Positions 5,242 to 7,472 of a DNA stretch of 7,472 nucleotides are shown piece after piece. Numbering within the stretch: the stretch's first letter is position 1; each line of letters begins with the position of its first letter. Made by a program: the position numbers and the translations under genes. The DNA lies in assembly GCA_902812455.1 (NCBI GenBank), contig CADDZH010000162.1:1-7472 (forward strand). The letters are read 5' to 3'. The notes below the pieces were generated by a model. It saw only the letters and a list, made by a program, of their open reading frames with translations. It was not told the origin of the DNA and did no database searches. The stretch is from Chloroflexota bacterium. Lineage in GTDB: Bacteria; Chloroflexota; Ktedonobacteria; Ktedonobacterales; Ktedonobacteraceae.

Positions 5242-5341
5242 GGCTGTCAATGTTCATGTGACATGTCGTGGCCTCCCTTGTGGGGGCCAGGCTGTCAATG
5301 TTCATGTCACATGTCGTGGCCTCCCTTGTGGAAGGCCAGGC
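5242..5341 (+). repeat. Two tandem 48-base units, each with a palindrome and a hairpin, before the MFS gene
   Basis: Unit 1 (5242-5289) and unit 2 (5290-5338) both run GGCTGTCAATGTT, then CATGT-x-ACATG, then TCG and TGGCCTCCCTTGTGG, then the closing GGCCA. The central base of the 11-base palindrome is G in unit 1 (5255-5265) and C in unit 2 (5303-5313). The hairpin of unit 1 is identical to the one before cysS; in unit 2 the second arm reads GAAGGCCA, which turns the T-G wobble into a T-A pair and keeps the stem. The array ends 18 bases before the MFS start codon, so it lies in the leader or operator region. Confidence 0.75.
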
Positions 5342-5359
5342 ATCTTGGAAAGTAAAAGT

Positions 5360-7363
5360 ATGGAGCGTGTTTCTCAGCAGCCGCACCGGCTGAATGTTCG
5401 CGAACATCTCGTTCTCAGCTTCTTATGGTTTTCGCTCAATGTCCAATCTGCTGCTCTTCTCCCCATCGTCATTCCGACACAAATTTTGCTCTATATAACT
5501 CCTGGCAGCGTCGGCAATGCCCAGCAAGCCACTTTCCTTAGCTGGCTCTCCACAATCAGCGCATGCATGTCATTAATTGTTCCCCCAATCATTGGCTTGT
5601 TATCCGATCACACCACCAGCGCCTTCGGTCGCCGGCGCCCGTATATCGCCGTTGGTTCCGTGTGCCTGCTCTTCAGTGTGCTTATCCTCGTCAAAGCGGG
5701 CAGCGCCTTCGTTCTGCTGATCGGCCTCATCCTGTTCCAGGTCATGACCAGCGTCATTCTCTCTGCCTATCAAAGCCTCTTCCCTGATCGCGTCCCGCAA
5801 GAGCAGCGCGGCGCATCCTCAGGATATGTAGGCCTGATGACCATCCTCGGTAATGTCTCCGGCCTCATCCTGGCAGGGCTGCTTCTTGGTCAGATTACCC
5901 TTACCGCTGCTAATAGTGGCGCTATCAGGCGCGGCGTGAATATCTATTATCTCGCGACAACTCTTACCTTAGTCGTTGGCGTACTTGTTACCCTTATCGG
6001 TGTGCGTGAAAAGCCCTATTCGCCTCCATCTGCCCTCCCGGTACAGGCCAGGGATCAAGTGATCCCCTGGCTTCGCCGCTGGATAGTGCGCAACTGGGTT
6101 CAACCCTGGCGCGATTTCAACTTCACCCTGGTCTTCCTGACTCGCTTCTCGGTCATGATGGGCTTGACACTCTTCCTGACCTTTATTGAATATTACTTCG
6201 CCAACGTGGCGCACGTTTCCAACTTTATACAGGCGACGGCCATCCTGGCTGTGCTGGCGCTGTTGGGTGCTGTGGCCAGCGCCTTCACCTTCGGTGTCTT
6301 CTCCGACCGCGTAAGGCGAGCTCCCCTTGTATCCTTCGCGACGACCTGCATGGCGCTGGCGTCGATCGCATTTTTCATCCTGCCTGGCAGCTTCCCGCTC
6401 TGGCCGCTGGGGGTGCTCTTCGGCCTCGGCTATGGCGCCTATACCAGCGTAGATTGGGCTTTGTCCATCGATGCGCTGCCCTCCATGGAGACTGTTGGCA
6501 AGGACCTGGGCTTGTGGAACGCCTCTGTCAGCCTGCCAGCCATCTTTGCCCCGCTTCTGGGCGGCCTCATTATCGCGCTCGCCAACATTTTCGGCCAGAC
6601 TATCCTGGGCTACCGCATCGTTTTCGCCTCCGCCGCAGTCTTTCTTGTCATAGGCGCTATCTTTATCCTCTACGTTCGTGAGCCCCGGCGCGCGCAGGTG
6701 CAAGAGCAGCAGCCAGCCGCGCCTGCTACCTCTCTCAAGCAACCTTCGCCTCGCCGCGCTGTGAACCTTGGCTGGAAGCTGGCCTTTCAGACCCGCGCGG
6801 GCCAACCTCGCGGCTTCCTGCGCTTCTGGCCTATCTGGGAGTCTATCATGCTCACTATCTGGCCCGTCCAACCCATCCCTGGCGCCCCCAATAATCTCTT
6901 GCGGGTCCGCTTCAAGCGCTATCATGGACGCCCTGTACATTTGCCAGATGGCGTGCAAATTCACAAGGGAGACCCGGTTATCGAACTGCATTTCAGCAAC
7001 ATAGCTGCTTTGCAGGCAGTCATGCAAAGCGGTCGCTGGAGCATTCTACGCATGCTCATGGAAGACCTGCACACCCTCGCCGCCTGGATGCAGCAGCCCG
7101 ATTTCCCCTCACATGTGCGAGCCATTTATGGCATAACCCTGCTTAGTCGTGCTGCCCCTCGCCTGGGTTTTACCGTGCGCGAACGCCCCAAAAATCTCTA
7201 TACCTGGCTCGACCGCTTTTTTATGACCGGCTTATTGGTGCTGTACAGTGAGGAGGGAACGCAGCGCCTGCTCCAGGGGAGCACCTACGGCAGCTACCCA
7301 CAAGAAGTCTGGATGTCCCGTGAAACCCTCCTCGAACGCTACGGCCACTCGTCGTCCACATAA
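5360..7363 (+). CDS. MFS transporter (GPH/sucrose-transporter-like) fused to a YkoP-like C-terminal domain
   Basis: A 667-residue protein. Residues 17-438 give twelve hydrophobic segments (about 17-36, 58-82, 95-113, 116-137, 158-178, 193-214, 255-280, 290-314, 321-342, 346-366, 388-411, 418-438). The loop after helix 2 carries GLLSDHTTSAFGRRRPY (79-95), an MFS motif A of the GRRRP type known from sucrose and glycoside transporters. GVFSDR (312-317) is its mirror in the second half, and WALSIDALPS with GKDLGLWN follows. A linker (441-513) leads to a soluble domain (about 514-660): LRVRFKRYHGRPVHLPDG, KGDPVIELHF, YGITLLSRAAPRLGF and RFFMTGLLVLY, which I match to the YkoP domain of B. subtilis YkoP and some polysaccharide deacetylases. 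The substrate is unknown; a sugar or envelope precursor is inferred. Start ATG 5360 is chosen for GGAAAG (5347-5352) seven bases upstream; the longer frame from GTG 5258 only translates the repeats. Confidence 0.82.
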   Translation: MERVSQQPHRLNVREHLVLSFLWFSLNVQSAALLPIVIPTQILLYITPGSVGNAQQATFLSWLSTISACMSLIVPPIIGLLSDHTTSAFGRRRPYIAVGSVCLLFSVLILVKAGSAFVLLIGLILFQVMTSVILSAYQSLFPDRVPQEQRGASSGYVGLMTILGNVSGLILAGLLLGQITLTAANSGAIRRGVNIYYLATTLTLVVGVLVTLIGVREKPYSPPSALPVQARDQVIPWLRRWIVRNWVQPWRDFNFTLVFLTRFSVMMGLTLFLTFIEYYFANVAHVSNFIQATAILAVLALLGAVASAFTFGVFSDRVRRAPLVSFATTCMALASIAFFILPGSFPLWPLGVLFGLGYGAYTSVDWALSIDALPSMETVGKDLGLWNASVSLPAIFAPLLGGLIIALANIFGQTILGYRIVFASAAVFLVIGAIFILYVREPRRAQVQEQQPAAPATSLKQPSPRRAVNLGWKLAFQTRAGQPRGFLRFWPIWESIMLTIWPVQPIPGAPNNLLRVRFKRYHGRPVHLPDGVQIHKGDPVIELHFSNIAALQAVMQSGRWSILRMLMEDLHTLAAWMQQPDFPSHVRAIYGITLLSRAAPRLGFTVRERPKNLYTWLDRFFMTGLLVLYSEEGTQRLLQGSTYGSYPQEVWMSRETLLERYGHSSST

Positions 7364-7365
7364 AT

Positions 7366-7472
7366 GTGTCGTAGGGGCGGGAGCGGGGATGTGGTGCGGT
7401 GGGGGCGCTTGCGCCGCCCGCCTCTTGTCCTCCATGTAACGTGTCGTAGGGGCGGGAGCGGGGATGTGGTGC
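7366..7472 (+). repeat. 32-base direct repeat with 75-base period, G-rich, running off the window
   Basis: Bases 7366-7397 and 7441-7472 are identical, starting GTGTCGTAGGGGCGGGAGCG; the second copy is cut by the window end. The first begins three bases after the MFS stop. Inside the unit, GGCGGG (7376-7381) can pair with CCCGCC (7417-7422) and GGCGC-TT-GCGCC (7404-7415) forms an inner hairpin, so it has the GTAGGGGC-headed palindrome layout seen after other genes. Runs of G at 7374-7377, 7379-7381, 7385-7388 and 7401-7405 could support a quadruplex, though the last loop is long (12 bases). Confidence 0.7.

Noticed and set aside
5029..5355. 108-codon plus-strand frame in the spacer before the MFS gene
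   Set aside because: It only translates the GTAGGGGC palindromes and the 48-base repeat units; no ribosome site and no recognisable domain.
5258..5359. Extended MFS start at GTG 5258
   Set aside because: The 34 extra residues are encoded by the tandem repeat units (VTCRGLPCG-like twice), with a better ribosome site before ATG 5360.
7366..7472. CRISPR-like array (32-base repeat, 43-base gap)
   Set aside because: Only two copies, very G-rich, the gap itself belongs to the palindrome layout and no cas genes are near; a 75-base tandem repeat explains it.

Overview
The window reads as a chromosomal stretch of a moderately GC-rich, spore- or filament-forming type bacterium. The best guess is a Ktedonobacteria-like member of the Chloroflexota. 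This rests on the style of the genes (an ECF sigma factor with a tiny single-pass partner, an MFS transporter with a YkoP-like tail, a CysS with the ITDVGHM signature) and on intergenic spaces full of short GC-rich palindromes. That assignment is inference, not a database result. All recognisable genes lie on the plus strand, separated by repeat-rich spacers, so they look like separate transcription units rather than one operon.

Layout. 1-92: edge of a palindromic repeat, then a possible operator and a good ribosome site. 93-572: a YqeY/GatB-like protein. 573-872: spacer with a palindromic repeat cluster bracketed by a 13-bp direct repeat. 873-1490: ECF-type sigma factor. 1580-1837: small protein, probably its membrane partner, closed by an in-frame TAA; the same frame continues to 1984 and encodes an obvious transmembrane helix. 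1916-1944: a good sigma-70 type promoter for the next gene, inside that continuation. 2062-4461: cysteinyl-tRNA synthetase fused in frame to a family 2 glycosyltransferase and a histidine-rich tail. 4462-5359: almost 900 bases of spacer with several repeat families and one possible 57-residue protein carrying two CxxC pairs. 5360-7363: twelve-helix MFS transporter fused to a YkoP-like domain. 7364-7472: start of a 75-bp period repeat that runs off the window.

The most interesting items are (1) the CysS-GT2-His-tail fusion; (2) the interrupted sigma-partner gene; (3) a family of hairpins headed by GTAGG, found just after the stop codons of most genes here, whose stems change in a compensatory way; and (4) a second hairpin family (TGGCCTCCCTTGTGG core) in the leaders of both cysS and the transporter gene, where it could act on expression. 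Functionally the window mixes translation (yqeY, cysS) with cell-envelope themes (GT2 domain, YkoP-like domain), but nothing seen here proves that these work in one pathway.
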